Source of the DNA: Cysteiniphilum litorale
GTDB taxonomy: Bacteria; Pseudomonadota; Gammaproteobacteria; Francisellales; Francisellaceae
Length of the DNA: 64,000 nt
NCBI RefSeq assembly: GCF_003428165.1
Contig: NZ_QLIQ01000010.1
Span: 1 to 64,000 of the forward strand
Direction of reading: 5' to 3'
Shown here: positions 21,529-30,682 of the stretch, in pieces
Layout of the letters: every line of letters begins with the position of its first letter
How positions within the stretch are numbered: the stretch's first letter is position 1
The notes under the pieces: generated by a model
Database searches by the model: none
The model's input: the letters and a program-made list of their open reading frames with translations, nothing else
What the model was told of the DNA's origin: nothing
Program-made: the position numbers and the translations under genes

Positions 21529-22010
21529 TTCCTCGCAATTGTATTAGTGCGTTTGATTTTATTCTGAAGCTGAATAATGCCATAGATAAGCGCTTCAGCC
21601 GTCGGCGGACAACCCGGCACATAAATATCCACTGGCATAATGCGATCGCAGCCTCTAACTACGGAATAAGAATAATGATAATAGCCACCACCATTGGCAC
21701 ATGACCCCATGGAAATCACCCATTTTGGATCAGGCATCTGATCATAGACTTTACGCAAAGCAGGTGCCATCTTATTACACAAAGTACCGGCAACAATCAA
21801 TACATCTGATTGACGCGGACTTGGACGAAATACAATACCAAAACGATCCAGGTCATAACGAGCAGCCCCTGCATGCATCATCTCAACGGCGCAACAGGCA
21901 AGACCAAAGGTTACCGGCCACAAAGATCCTGTACGCACCCAATTTACTAAAGAATCAGCGCTGGCAGTGATAAAGCCTTTATTATTGTTAATGCCTTCTT
22001 CTACTCCCAT
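21525..22010 (-). CDS. nuoB: NADH-quinone oxidoreductase subunit B
   Basis: PSST-type subunit carrying cluster N2, the last iron-sulfur centre before quinone. Cysteine ligands: [10 protein letters not shown] (tandem Cys), [18 protein letters not shown] and [15 protein letters not shown] 22010 ([12 protein letters not shown], 161 residues) is chosen because AAAGGGGCG lies just upstream; the ATG at 22031 would overlap nuoA by 31 bp. Confidence 0.96.
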   Translation of the reverse strand: MGVEEGINNNKGFITASADSLVNWVRTGSLWPVTFGLACCAVEMMHAGAARYDLDRFGIVFRPSPRQSDVLIVAGTLCNKMAPALRKVYDQMPDPKWVISMGSCANGGGYYHYSYSVVRGCDRIMPVDIYVPGCPPTAEALIYGIIQLQNKIKRTNTIARK

Positions 22011-22399
22011 TCTAGCGCCCCTTTCTTCCACTCATAGATAAATCCAATTAGTAAGATGAACAAGAATATCATCATCGCAATGAAAGCTGCCCATGAAATA
22101 CCACCTGCACCGCTATCGCGTACCAGCACACCCCAAGGAATCATAAAAGCAACTTCAAGATCAAAAACCAAAAATAAAATGGCAACCAAATAAAAACGCA
22201 CATCGAACTTGATGCGCGCATCTTCAAATTCAGCAAATCCGCACTCAAATGGTGCGTTTTTTTCAGGGTTCGGGTTATGCACCCCAACAATAATTGATAG
22301 CATTTTGCCGCCAATCGCCATTGCTGATGCGATAGCAATCGCCACAATGAGAAAAATCAAAATCGGCAAAAACTCATGATATACACTATATTGCAACAT
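22001..22399 (-). CDS. nuoA: NADH-quinone oxidoreductase subunit A
   Basis: Three-helix membrane subunit, 132 residues from ATG 22399 ([14 protein letters not shown]). Signature: [20 protein letters not shown] with the conserved Cys-containing loop, and [20 protein letters not shown]. First gene of the nuo operon; the coding start is only 17 bp after the 3' end of tRNA-Leu, so the message probably begins upstream of or within the tRNA transcript. The longer frame to 22462 runs into the tRNA and is not credible. Confidence 0.96.
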   Translation of the reverse strand: MLQYSVYHEFLPILIFLIVAIAIASAMAIGGKMLSIIVGVHNPNPEKNAPFECGFAEFEDARIKFDVRFYLVAILFLVFDLEVAFMIPWGVLVRDSGAGGISWAAFIAMMIFLFILLIGFIYEWKKGALEWE

Positions 22400-22416
22400 G
22401 CCTATATCCTCGTTTT

Positions 22417-22502
22417 TGGTGCCAAAGGCGGGACTCGAACCCGCACGAGCTGTGCTCACCACCCCCTCAAGATGGCGTGTCTACCAATTCCACCACTTTG
22501 GC
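22417..22502 (-). tRNA. tRNA-Leu (anticodon GAG)
   Basis: 86-nt tRNA with acceptor stem GCCAAAG/CTTTGGC and encoded CCA at 22417-22419. D-arm has GTGGAATTGGTAGACAC; the anticodon stem CCATC/GGTGG closes the loop TTGAGGG, giving GAG. A long type II variable arm and T-loop GTTCGAGTC follow. Closely resembles the enterobacterial tRNA-Leu(GAG) that also sits by secG. Lies between secG and nuoA on the same strand and is probably cleaved from their shared transcript. Confidence 0.97.
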
Positions 22503-22593
22503 AAAATAAACTTAACCTTACTAAAACAGCCTTTGACAAATCACTACAAGCCCATAAGCATCATAGCTTTAACAATCAAAAACTCTACTTTAG

Positions 22594-23100
22594 CTATTTA
22601 GTTGACGCTGGTACTGCTTCTTTTTCTTTAGTTGTTGCATTCTTCACATCAACTGCCTGCTTTGACTTGTCATCAGCATTTTCAGCATTTGATGTTGTCG
22701 CTGCTGGAGTTTTTAGAAGATTGCTCACCGGAAGTGTTACTGTACCTTTGTTTTCTTTTGCATCAGTTGCTTTAGCCTGTTCAATCAAAGCCTGCTGAGC
22801 TGCTTGCTGCTTTTGGTAATCAGCTTGCGACACACCGCTTGATGCTTGAGCCTCGGCACCCTTGTTTGCATTTTGCTTGCCAATATAGCTTAAACCTATG
22901 CTTGTGACAAAAAAAACAGCGACTAAAAAAGCTGTAAACTTAAACATAAATGGCGCCGCTCCTCGGCTACCAAATACGGTTTGAGATGCGCCTGACCCAA
23001 ATGAGGCGCCCATGTTTGCTCCTTTGCCTTGTTGCAACAATATCAATCCAACAATCAATACCGCAACAATAATATGTACAGTGATAACTAACGCTAACAT
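22594..23100 (-). CDS. secG: Preprotein translocase subunit SecG
   Basis: Auxiliary subunit of the SecYEG protein-export channel. Residues 1-75 are the conserved core: TM1, the cytoplasmic loop QQGKGANMGASFGSGASQTV with FGSRGAAPF, and TM2. Residues 80-168 form an Ala/Lys/Gln-rich, low-complexity tail that makes the protein about 50% longer than E. coli SecG (110). The same kind of tail occurs in several gammaproteobacteria. 13 bp after tpiA on the same strand. Confidence 0.94.
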   Translation of the reverse strand: MLALVITVHIIVAVLIVGLILLQQGKGANMGASFGSGASQTVFGSRGAAPFMFKFTAFLVAVFFVTSIGLSYIGKQNANKGAEAQASSGVSQADYQKQQAAQQALIEQAKATDAKENKGTVTLPVSNLLKTPAATTSNAENADDKSKQAVDVKNATTKEKEAVPASTK

Positions 23101-23113
23101 CTACTCGTTTTGC

Positions 23114-23887
23114 CTATTTTACATGCTTGGCATTTTTAACCGCTTTTGCATGTTTAACAATTTCACCAAAGTCCTTCCCACAAAGAGAAGCACCCCCTAT
23201 CAAACCACCATCGACATCTGCCAACTTCAATATCTCATCAGCATTCGATGGCTTAAGGCTGCCACCATATATAATTTTGATATTTTTAGCAAGCTCAACA
23301 TGGAAGTTTGTGACGATCGAGCGTAAGTAAGCATGGACTTCCTGAACCTGTGATGCCGTTGCCGCAAGCCCTGTACCAATCGCCCATACTGGCTCATACG
23401 CAATGATAACATTTCTCAATTGATTTAGAGTCAGCTCATTTAATACCGTGCTAAGCTGAGTTTTTAATACTTCCTCCAATTTACCTGAAGTTCTTTCTTC
23501 TAATGTCTCACCAACACAAACAATGGCACAAAGCCCTGCTTCAGTTGCTTTTTTAGCTTTCAATGCAACATCGATATTACTTTCACCAAATAGCGCGCGA
23601 CGCTCAGAATGTCCAACAATAGCGTATTGACAATTAAAATCCTTAAGCATGCTCACACTAATTTCGCCCGTGTAAGCACCATCATCATATTGGCTAACAT
23701 TTTGCACACCAAGAGCAACACCTTTGATATTGTCGCTAACATAGGACAAATAAACATTAGGCACACACACTGCCATATCGGCAGAAAGCGACTCTGTTGA
23801 TAATTTATTTAATGACTCACATAGACTTTTAATCGATAATAGTGAGCCATTCATCTTCCAGTTGCCAATAATAATTTGCTTTCTCAT
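23114..23887 (-). CDS. tpiA: Triosephosphate isomerase
   Basis: Interconverts dihydroxyacetone phosphate and glyceraldehyde 3-phosphate; cytosolic TIM barrel, 257 residues. N9 and K11 in IIGNWKMNG, H93 in YAIVGHSERR, catalytic E165 in IIAYEPVWAIGTG, and phosphate-binding GGSLKP and GGLIGGASL are all present. Lies between glmM and secG, spaced 12 and 13 bp, a common gammaproteobacterial cluster. Confidence 0.98.
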   Translation of the reverse strand: MRKQIIIGNWKMNGSLLSIKSLCESLNKLSTESLSADMAVCVPNVYLSYVSDNIKGVALGVQNVSQYDDGAYTGEISVSMLKDFNCQYAIVGHSERRALFGESNIDVALKAKKATEAGLCAIVCVGETLEERTSGKLEEVLKTQLSTVLNELTLNQLRNVIIAYEPVWAIGTGLAATASQVQEVHAYLRSIVTNFHVELAKNIKIIYGGSLKPSNADEILKLADVDGGLIGGASLCGKDFGEIVKHAKAVKNAKHVK

Positions 23888-23899
23888 CGTTACTCCATA

Positions 23900-25228
23900 T
23901 TAAGCATTTAACTTTTCTTTAACTTTTTCAACCAAATAATCTACCCACTTTTTGGTTAGATCAACTGTTTTTGCCTCAACCATTACACGCAATACGGGTT
24001 CGGTACCTGAGGGGCGCAATACCACACGACCATCATCACCTAAGGTTTTCTCGACAAAGCTAACATCTTCAATCAATAGACTCATATCATTCGCATCAAG
24101 TTTCTTTGTCAACGGCACATTGATCATCAACTGCGGCATTTTTTGACTATCAACCAGCATTGACAAAGGTTTATTTGCTTTTGTTAATAATGCCAAAATT
24201 TGCAATGCTGCCATTAATCCATCTCCGGTTGAATTATAACGAAGATCAATAATGTGCCCCGAAGATTCACCACCAAGCGCCCAATCATTCTCAAGCAACA
24301 ACTCCATCACATAGCGATCCCCCACTTTAGCACGCTTAAATGGTAAATTAAGCTTTGAAAATTCCTGCTCAATCGCAAGATTCGTCATCACCGTACCGAC
24401 CACACCGGGTATGTTTTCATTGTGTTTTGCTAAAGCCAATAAAATATCATCGCCATCAACCACACATCCTGTTTCATCAACAAGCATAATCCGATCACCA
24501 TCACCATCAAAGGCAATACCTAAATCAGCGTTTTGATTGATAACTGCGGTTTTTAATGCATCTAGATGTACTGCACCACAATTTTCATTAATATTTAAAC
24601 CATCCGGAGTTGATGCAATGTTAACAGTGTTCAAATTCAAGCGCGAAAATACTTCTTTGGCAACACGAAATAGCGCGCCATTAGCACAATCAACAATGAT
24701 TTTTTTGTCACTCAAATCAATCTGATCCGCAAATGACGTCAGACAATGCTTGATATAAGGCTGAACTTCATTGATTTGACTATAAATCTCACCAAACTCA
24801 CCTTCTGGCTGATAGTAAAACTCTTCATCAATATAGCGTTCGATCTGATATTCAACATCATCAGGCAACTTATGTCCTGCAGATGAGAATAGCTTAATCC
24901 CATTATCATAAAACGGGTTGTGTGACGCACTTAAAACAACGCCGGCGCCAGCTTTAAAAATTGGTACCATAAAAGCAACAACGGGTGTCGGCACCATCCC
25001 TAAATTAATCACATTGACACCAACTGCAGTGATCCCTGCAATAAACCCCGCCTTTAACATATCTGAGGAGCGTCTAGTATCCTGACCAATCACGACGACA
25101 AGTGGTAAGCACTTTTCGCGCAGCGCTTGCCCCACCGCATTACCCATCTTCATTGCAAACTCAGGTGTGATCGGATTAACACCTACTTTCCCGCGCACAC
25201 CATCGGTGCCAAAATATTTCCTTGCCAT
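23900..25228 (-). CDS. glmM: Phosphoglucosamine mutase
   Basis: Converts glucosamine 6-phosphate to glucosamine 1-phosphate for UDP-GlcNAc, hence peptidoglycan and LPS. 442 residues. Phosphorylated S102 in VVLSASHNPFYDNG, metal loop AFDGDGDRIMLVD, sugar-binding GGESSGHI, and phosphate-binding RPSGTEPVLRVMVE. First gene of the glmM-tpiA-secG-tRNA-nuo run. Confidence 0.98.
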   Translation of the reverse strand: MARKYFGTDGVRGKVGVNPITPEFAMKMGNAVGQALREKCLPLVVVIGQDTRRSSDMLKAGFIAGITAVGVNVINLGMVPTPVVAFMVPIFKAGAGVVLSASHNPFYDNGIKLFSSAGHKLPDDVEYQIERYIDEEFYYQPEGEFGEIYSQINEVQPYIKHCLTSFADQIDLSDKKIIVDCANGALFRVAKEVFSRLNLNTVNIASTPDGLNINENCGAVHLDALKTAVINQNADLGIAFDGDGDRIMLVDETGCVVDGDDILLALAKHNENIPGVVGTVMTNLAIEQEFSKLNLPFKRAKVGDRYVMELLLENDWALGGESSGHIIDLRYNSTGDGLMAALQILALLTKANKPLSMLVDSQKMPQLMINVPLTKKLDANDMSLLIEDVSFVEKTLGDDGRVVLRPSGTEPVLRVMVEAKTVDLTKKWVDYLVEKVKEKLNA

Positions 25229-25351
25229 GTATTTAGTGCTTTTTGCTTTTTAGATTTAAAACGCTCTACATTATGCGCTACTAAATAGAAATCGTTAAGT
25301 GATTTTCTTGGCGAAAGTCGTATTTTCGCTGTGATGGGGCTTTAAAAACAC

Positions 25352-25371
25352 TTATCCACAGATTATCCACC
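25352..25371. promoter_or_regulatory. Two adjacent DnaA-box words upstream of glmM
   Basis: TTATCCACA at 25352-25360 matches the R-type DnaA box consensus and TTATCCACC at 25363-25371 differs by one base; they sit head-to-tail 11 bp apart in the 270-bp divergent region between glmM and the AAA-like gene. This could be DnaA control of one of the promoters or chance. No other box cluster or AT-rich unwinding element is seen. Confidence 0.3.
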
Positions 25372-25498
25372 ACAAAAAACAAGGCAAATAGCAATTGCTG
25401 TTATTTTTCACTCTATTGCTCACGTTCGTTTCACTTGAGTCTATAAGGGTAACACGATAAGATTGCTGATAATTTTTTAAAAAGCCAGTATAGATCAC

Positions 25499-27058
25499 AT
25501 GAAAAAACTTCCAATTGGTATCTCAGGGATAGAAAAAATTATCAATGGCAATTACTTGTATGTTGATAAAACAAAGCTTATCAACACTCTCATAAATAAT
25601 GGCGGTGGGTTTTACTTCCTATCACGACCACGACGCTTCGGGAAATCGCTACTTATCGACACCATCAGACAACTTTTTCTAGGCAATAAAAAATTATTTA
25701 CAGGTCTACATATAGAAAAACACTGGGACTGGCAAGTGCAACACCCTGTACTGCACTTTACCTTTGGCGAAGGCAATGCCGCCTCAACAGAAGAGTTAGA
25801 TGCTAAAATCATGCGCTTTTTAGATGAATATTACCAAAGTTATGAAATAGACAATGTCTACAGCGAAATCAGCAGTCGCTTTGCTTATTTGATTGAACAA
25901 CTTGCCAAAAATCACCGTAAAGTTGTCATTCTTGTTGATGAATATGACAAACCAGTACTGGATAATATCGACAATACCGAAATGGCAAAAGCGATGCGCC
26001 AACGCCTTAGAAACTTCTATAGCGTGATCAAATCTCAGGATGTTAATATTCAATTTGCAATGTTAACCGGCGTATCACGCTTTACTAAAATCAGTATTTT
26101 TAGTGAACTCAATAATTTAAAAGATATTACTCTTGATCCACGTTATGCAGATATCTGTGGCTACAATCAATCTGAGTTAGAACATTCTTTTAAAGACTAT
26201 TTAACCGCTGGCAATGTCGATCTAGACCAGCTTAAAAAATGGTACAACGGCTATAACTTTGCTGGTGACAAGACGCAAAGAGTTTACAACCCTTTTGATA
26301 TTCTACTATTCATTGATGGTGGCTATCGTTACCAAAGCTATTGGTTTGAAACGGCGACACCCGCTTTTTTGGTTAAGATGATCCAACAAAATCGCTACTT
26401 TATCCCTAATTTAGAAGATCTTGTTGTCAGTGAGACCATGTTGTCGAAGTTTGATATTAACGATATGCCGATCGCCACTTTACTCTTTCAAACGGGTTAT
26501 TTAACCATCAAAGAAATAACAGCACGCGGCAATCGCATGGCATATCGCTTGGGTTATCCCAACTATGAAGTAAAATCAAGCCTAAATGAATCTCTTGCCA
26601 ATATTGGCACAACCACAGATAACAAAGACTTTATACTTGGTCGCTTGGTTAGCAGTTTTGAAGAAGGCAATTTTGACGACTTAAAGATGATTTTAAGCAG
26701 TCATTTTTCCTCTATTCCACATGATTGGTATCGCAACAACCAGATCGATCAATATGAAGGGTTTTATGCCAGCATTGTCTATAGTTTCTTAAGCGCTTTA
26801 GGCTATGACACAATACCAGAGGACGTTACTAACCATGGTAAACTCGATTTAACGATAATAATGGATGACAAAATTATCATTATCGAGTTTAAACTCGCCA
26901 AACTAGGTGACGCTAAGACCGCAATAGAACAGATCAAATCAAGGAAATACCCTGAAAAATATCTTGCTCTGGCTAAGCCTATTTATCTTGTTGGCATAAG
27001 CTTTGATACCGAAGAACGCAACGTTGCTGAATTAGAGGCTGAGCTGTACCAATCGTAA
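25499..27058 (+). CDS. AAA-ATPase-like protein with C-terminal PD-(D/E)XK nuclease
   Basis: 519-residue protein of the widespread AAA-ATPase_like / PDDEXK_9 family. N-terminal GISGIEKIINGNYLYVDKT, then the P-loop-like FLSRPRRFGKSLLIDTI, Walker B VVILVDEYDKPVLDN, and the FAMLTGVSRFTKISIF segment. The C-terminal nuclease core LDLTIIMDDKIIIIEFKLAK has Asp and Glu-x-Lys, followed by AIEQIKSRKYPEKY. Family members are often multicopy and patchily distributed; their function is unproven, and a role in mobile-element or phage conflict is only suspected. It stands alone between housekeeping genes. Confidence 0.85.
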   Translation: MKKLPIGISGIEKIINGNYLYVDKTKLINTLINNGGGFYFLSRPRRFGKSLLIDTIRQLFLGNKKLFTGLHIEKHWDWQVQHPVLHFTFGEGNAASTEELDAKIMRFLDEYYQSYEIDNVYSEISSRFAYLIEQLAKNHRKVVILVDEYDKPVLDNIDNTEMAKAMRQRLRNFYSVIKSQDVNIQFAMLTGVSRFTKISIFSELNNLKDITLDPRYADICGYNQSELEHSFKDYLTAGNVDLDQLKKWYNGYNFAGDKTQRVYNPFDILLFIDGGYRYQSYWFETATPAFLVKMIQQNRYFIPNLEDLVVSETMLSKFDINDMPIATLLFQTGYLTIKEITARGNRMAYRLGYPNYEVKSSLNESLANIGTTTDNKDFILGRLVSSFEEGNFDDLKMILSSHFSSIPHDWYRNNQIDQYEGFYASIVYSFLSALGYDTIPEDVTNHGKLDLTIIMDDKIIIIEFKLAKLGDAKTAIEQIKSRKYPEKYLALAKPIYLVGISFDTEERNVAELEAELYQS

Positions 27059-27264
27059 ATTATTTGCAGATGAGATAAACAAGTGACATTCTCCACTAGC
27101 TGCGCCACAACGTTGTTAGATCGAACTCATAATTTGTTAGCCTGATTTCCCGAAAACACATACCCTTTTAACCCCACAATTGTTACAATACTGGCGATTT
27201 TCAACAAGCACTGGATTCTTTGTAATCATTTTGGCAGTGCATATACAAACTAAGGGATAGAATA

Positions 27265-28230
27265 ATGGATCGTAATTTAGCATTAGAAACCGTTCGCGTT
27301 ACCGAAGCTGCTGCTTTGTCTGCTTGGCGCCAAATGGGTCGAGGAGATGAAAAAGCAGCTGATCAAGTTGCTGTTGATGCTATGCGTCGCGCTTTAAATG
27401 GTCTAGATATCGATGGCACTGTCGTCATTGGTGAAGGTGAGCGAGATGAGGCGCCAATGCTTTATATTGGAGAGAAAGTCGGCAAAGGCGGTCCCAAGGT
27501 TGACATCGCACTTGATCCACTAGAAGGGACAACCATCACAGCTAAAGGTGGACCTAACGCCTTAGCAGTCATCGCCATGGCAGAAGATGGTGGATTTTTA
27601 AATGCCCCTGATGTTTATATGGAGAAAATTGCCGTGGGTGGACATGGCATGCCGGCAGATATTATCGACATCAATGCGACACCTGCTGAGAATTTGAAAA
27701 ACCTGGCTCAATTTAAAAAAGTCCCTATTGAAGCGCTAGTTGTCTGTATTTTAGATCGCCCACGCCATGAAGAGATTATCCGTCAAGTCAGAGAAGCCGG
27801 TGCACGCATTGCTCTTATTGGCGACGGTGATGTTTCCGCAGTCATTGCTACCGCACAAGAAGATACTGGCATTGATATGTACATGGGCACAGGAGGGGCA
27901 CCCGAAGGTGTTCTTGCTGCTGCCGCGCTTCGTTGTTTAGGTGGACAAATGCAAGGTCGCCTTATTTTCAGAAATGATGATGAAAAAGCACGTGCTAAGA
28001 AATGGGGCATTGATGATTTAAATAAAATCTATCATCTAAATGACCTAGCTTCTGGCAATGTGTTGTTTGCTGCAACAGGTGTCACCGATGGACAGATGCT
28101 CAAAGGTGTCAAGCGCAAAGGTCAATTTGCACAAACACACAGCCTTGTCATGCGTTCATTGTCAGGCACAGTAAGACATATTGAAGCCGAGCACAATTTC
28201 AACTTCAAGAAAGGCTTTGAGTACTTATAA
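27265..28230 (+). CDS. glpX: Fructose-1,6-bisphosphatase class II
   Basis: Gluconeogenic phosphatase, fructose 1,6-bisphosphate to fructose 6-phosphate; 321 residues. Family motifs: VTEAAALSAWRQMGRGDEKA, GTVVIGEGERDEAPML (metal-binding acidic residues), DIALDPLEGTT, GTGGAPEGVLAAAALRCLGG. TAAGGGA lies 7-10 bp upstream of the ATG. Stands alone, followed 17 bp later by a LysR gene. In bacteria lacking a class I enzyme GlpX is the main FBPase; that cannot be judged from one window. Confidence 0.97.
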   Translation: MDRNLALETVRVTEAAALSAWRQMGRGDEKAADQVAVDAMRRALNGLDIDGTVVIGEGERDEAPMLYIGEKVGKGGPKVDIALDPLEGTTITAKGGPNALAVIAMAEDGGFLNAPDVYMEKIAVGGHGMPADIIDINATPAENLKNLAQFKKVPIEALVVCILDRPRHEEIIRQVREAGARIALIGDGDVSAVIATAQEDTGIDMYMGTGGAPEGVLAAAALRCLGGQMQGRLIFRNDDEKARAKKWGIDDLNKIYHLNDLASGNVLFAATGVTDGQMLKGVKRKGQFAQTHSLVMRSLSGTVRHIEAEHNFNFKKGFEYL

Positions 28231-28247
28231 CCGAAATTAGGTAAAAT

Positions 28248-29120
28248 ATGCTTTCACACAAACAATTACTGATCTTTGCTGCCATTGCCAAACATGGCAG
28301 CATTACCAAGGCATCGGAGAGCTTAAGTCTCACGCAACCGGCATTAAGCACGGCACTATCATCACTTGAGACACAGCTTGGTGTTAAGCTCTTTGATCGC
28401 ATTGATCGCAAAATCGTGCTTAATCATCATGGGCAACAGCTTTACCCCAAAGCAATGGCACTTTTAGAAGCTACTGATAAGATTGAGCATTTCTTCAAAT
28501 ACACACAAGCATTAATTGGTAGTTTGCATATTGCCGCAAGTAACACGATTGGTAATTATATCTTGCCGACACTTATGTCTTCCTTTAAACAACAGCACCC
28601 TGAAGTGGAGCTATCTCTTAACATTGGCAATAGTGAACAAGTTATTGAATCGGTGATTTCCCATCAAGCAGATTTGGGATTCATTGAAAGTGCTAGCTTA
28701 AGTAATCAGACCAACTGTTTTGCTTTTGCTAAAGATAAATTGAAACTTTTTGTGCATAAAGATCATCCTTTAGCCAAAGAAAAAACGGTCGATATTAAAA
28801 CACTGAAAAAACACCCATTTATTCTCAGAGAAAAAGGCTCAGGCAGTCGCACGCTGATCGAGCAGACCATGCTGCCATTATTTGATTATCAATTGAATTT
28901 ATTCTTGGAGCTTGGTAGTAGTGAGGCCATTATTCTTGCGGTATTAAATAGCAATGCCATTGGCTGTGTTTCAATATCTGCCTTACACAATCAATCAAAC
29001 ATTCACATCCTTGAATGCCCTGAAATGAAACTTGAAAGAGACTTGCTCATTGTACAAAACAAGCGCGCGCACATCTCAGAGCTTACCGAAGAGTGGCTCG
29101 ATTGGGTCACTAATAAATAA
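28248..29120 (+). CDS. LysR-family transcriptional regulator
   Basis: 290 residues. N-terminal winged HTH (HGSITKASESLSLTQPALST, ALSSLETQLGVKLFDR), then a linker helix and a substrate-binding domain with HPFILREKGSGSRTLIEQ, resembling the CysB/CbbR-like group. It sits 17 bp after glpX and 91 bp before the TehA/SLAC1-type gene, all on one strand. Control of the downstream channel is a reasonable guess, as LysR proteins often regulate neighbours. The effector cannot be read from the sequence. Confidence 0.9.
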   Translation: MLSHKQLLIFAAIAKHGSITKASESLSLTQPALSTALSSLETQLGVKLFDRIDRKIVLNHHGQQLYPKAMALLEATDKIEHFFKYTQALIGSLHIAASNTIGNYILPTLMSSFKQQHPEVELSLNIGNSEQVIESVISHQADLGFIESASLSNQTNCFAFAKDKLKLFVHKDHPLAKEKTVDIKTLKKHPFILREKGSGSRTLIEQTMLPLFDYQLNLFLELGSSEAIILAVLNSNAIGCVSISALHNQSNIHILECPEMKLERDLLIVQNKRAHISELTEEWLDWVTNK

Positions 29121-29134
29121 TTTAAATCCATCCC

Positions 29135-29155
29135 ATAAAATTTAAAAAATTTTAT
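29135..29155 (+). promoter_or_regulatory. 21-bp palindrome between lysR and tehA-like gene
   Basis: ATAAAATTT-AAA-AAATTTTAT is a perfect inverted repeat with 9-bp arms 57 bp upstream of the tehA-like start. It could be an operator for the adjacent LysR protein or a weak terminator; its AT richness raises the odds of chance. Confidence 0.35.
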
Positions 29156-29211
29156 TTATATAAGAGTCAACATAAACTAACACCATAACAATATTCATAA
29201 AGGTGTTTATC

Positions 29212-30195
29212 ATGACTCAGAAATTACATGGCTTTTTAGAAAAAGTCCCTACCCCAATGGCTGGTTTAGCTCTTGGTATTTCAGGTTTGGGCTGGTGTGC
29301 TGAAAACGCATTACCAGCTAACCATAGCTTACAAATCGCTTCAGCAATTATTGCTGGCATTTTATTATTATTTGTTGCTGCTAAATTTATTGTTTGGCCA
29401 CAAAAGCTGCGTCAAGACCTTGCCCACCCTGTTGTTGGCAGTGTGGTACCTACTTTTGCCATGGCTTTAATGATTATCTCCAACAGCATTAATTACGTAA
29501 GTCATCTTGCTGCTGAACTTGTATGGGTTTTTGCGGTGACTATTCATTTGCTCTTTTTAGCGGCATTTATTTATCATCGCATGCGTGAATTTAAACTACA
29601 CCATATGGTGCCATCGTGGTTTGTGCCACCTGTTGGTATTATCGTTGCCGATGTTGCTTTCCCTGGTGGTGTACTACAACCATTGGCAAGTGCACTATTG
29701 TATTTCGGCTTAATCAGTTATGCCATCTTATTACCATTAATGCTATATCGCGTGATGTTTACGCATGAGATTCCTGATGCAGCCAAACCAACCATTGCGA
29801 TTTTTGCAGCCCCTGCCAGCTTATCATTAGCAGGATACTTAACCGTTACCCAGGATCCATCACCTGTTATTGTGATGCTACTATTTGGTATCGCCATATT
29901 AATGACTGCAATGATCTATTTAAGCTTCGTTAAATTAATGAGCTTAAGCTTCTCTCCTGGGTTTGCGGCATTTACTTTCCCGATGGCTATCGGTTCAACC
30001 GCCTTATTTAAAACCGCTTACTGGGCAGAGCATACCTTAAACCTTGCACCGCAATATGTTAGCCAAATCCATTACTTGGCAGTATTTGAACTCATTATTG
30101 CTGCACTCGTTATTGGTTATGTTGCATGGAAATACTTCTATCACCTTGTCATTGAGAACCTATTTGTTGCTCAAACTGTTTCTTCTACTAACTAG
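29212..30195 (+). CDS. TehA/SLAC1-family (TDT) membrane channel/transporter
   Basis: 327 residues with about ten transmembrane segments arranged as helix pairs, as in TehA and plant SLAC1 anion channels. Seen: GFLEKVPTPMAGLALGISGL, HHMVPSWFVPPVGIIVADVA (typical TDT motif), and SFSPGFAAFTFPMAIGSTAL. The start at 29212 (MTQKLHG) is set by AAAGGTG 6-8 bp upstream; the in-frame GTG at 29203 lies inside that site. The substrate is unknown; tellurite resistance is attached to TehA but is not established for this subgroup. The stop is directly followed by a 7-bp tandem repeat. Confidence 0.9.
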   Translation: MTQKLHGFLEKVPTPMAGLALGISGLGWCAENALPANHSLQIASAIIAGILLLFVAAKFIVWPQKLRQDLAHPVVGSVVPTFAMALMIISNSINYVSHLAAELVWVFAVTIHLLFLAAFIYHRMREFKLHHMVPSWFVPPVGIIVADVAFPGGVLQPLASALLYFGLISYAILLPLMLYRVMFTHEIPDAAKPTIAIFAAPASLSLAGYLTVTQDPSPVIVMLLFGIAILMTAMIYLSFVKLMSLSFSPGFAAFTFPMAIGSTALFKTAYWAEHTLNLAPQYVSQIHYLAVFELIIAALVIGYVAWKYFYHLVIENLFVAQTVSSTN

Positions 30196-30286
30196 CATCC
30201 AACATCCAGCATCCAGCATCCAGCATCCAGCATCCAGCATCCAGCATCCAGCATCCAGCATCCAGCATCCAGCATCCAGCATCCAA
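30196..30286 (+). repeat. Tandem heptamer array, 13 x CATCCAR
   Basis: Thirteen contiguous 7-bp units starting at the base after the tehA-like TAG: the first and last read CATCCAA and the eleven in between CATCCAG. The perfection suggests recent slippage. Non-coding; located between the tehA-like gene and a possible gene remnant. Confidence 0.97.
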
Positions 30287-30502
30287 TCAATTATTTCTGA
30301 AAAAACATAAAAACCAACTATATTAAATAGCACAGCATAAAACGGAGTTTAAGCGTGCACATTAAAAATAACAGTCGCCTTACCACTACATTGGCTTGAT
30401 TATTTTGTTGATATTGTCGTGAAGATTTCACTCACCACAGCTGCTATTCAACTAATGCTTGCGGCAGTTATGTGGTATATATTAAGAAAAAGATGATTAT
30501 TT
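30287..30502 (+). other. Intergenic stretch with short frames, possible gene remnant
   Basis: Between the heptamer array and the MITE-like element. An open frame at 30353-30496 (47 codons) encodes a hydrophobic helix ending AAVMWYILRKR but has no ATG, and only late GTG starts. A GTG at 30355 with CGGAG upstream starts the neighbouring frame and would join it by a one-base shift. It may be the ruin of a small membrane protein. Weak. Confidence 0.25.
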
Positions 30503-30682
30503 ACTGGTGTTACGCACTTTAGAAAAAACTATGATTTTATAAACACCCCGTCAGCCTACGGCTGCCACCCCTCTTGAAAAGAGGGGAATTGGGTAACGGT
30601 GATTTTAATTCCCCTCTTTTCAAGAGGGGTGCTTAAGCTTGCGAGGCGGGGTGTTGAAATAGAAACAGTGCGTAACCTCAGT
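30503..30682. mobile_element. MITE-like palindromic element, 180 bp
   Basis: 16-bp terminal inverted repeats ACTGGTGTTACGCACT (30503-30518) and its 14/16 counterpart at 30667-30682. They are flanked by the direct repeat TATTT at 30498-30502 and 30683-30687, as for a 5-bp target duplication. Inside are a second inverted pair AACACCCCG/CGGGGTGTT (30542-30550, 30647-30655) and perfect 25-bp arms (30566-30590, 30607-30631), each itself a hairpin CCCCTCTT/AAGAGGGG. No coding capacity. Its right end supplies the last base of the atpC stop codon, and it may act as the atp terminator. Confidence 0.75.

Noticed and set aside
25352-25371. Replication origin
   Set aside because: Only two DnaA boxes, no dnaA/dnaN/gidA neighbours and no clear AT-rich 13-mers.
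30196-30286. CRISPR array
   Set aside because: Units are 7 bp and contiguous with no spacers; it is a simple tandem repeat.
30355-30496. Possible priA 5' remnant
   Set aside because: After a one-base shift it reads a VALP-like start as in PriA, but the match is only a few residues and the rest is a membrane helix.
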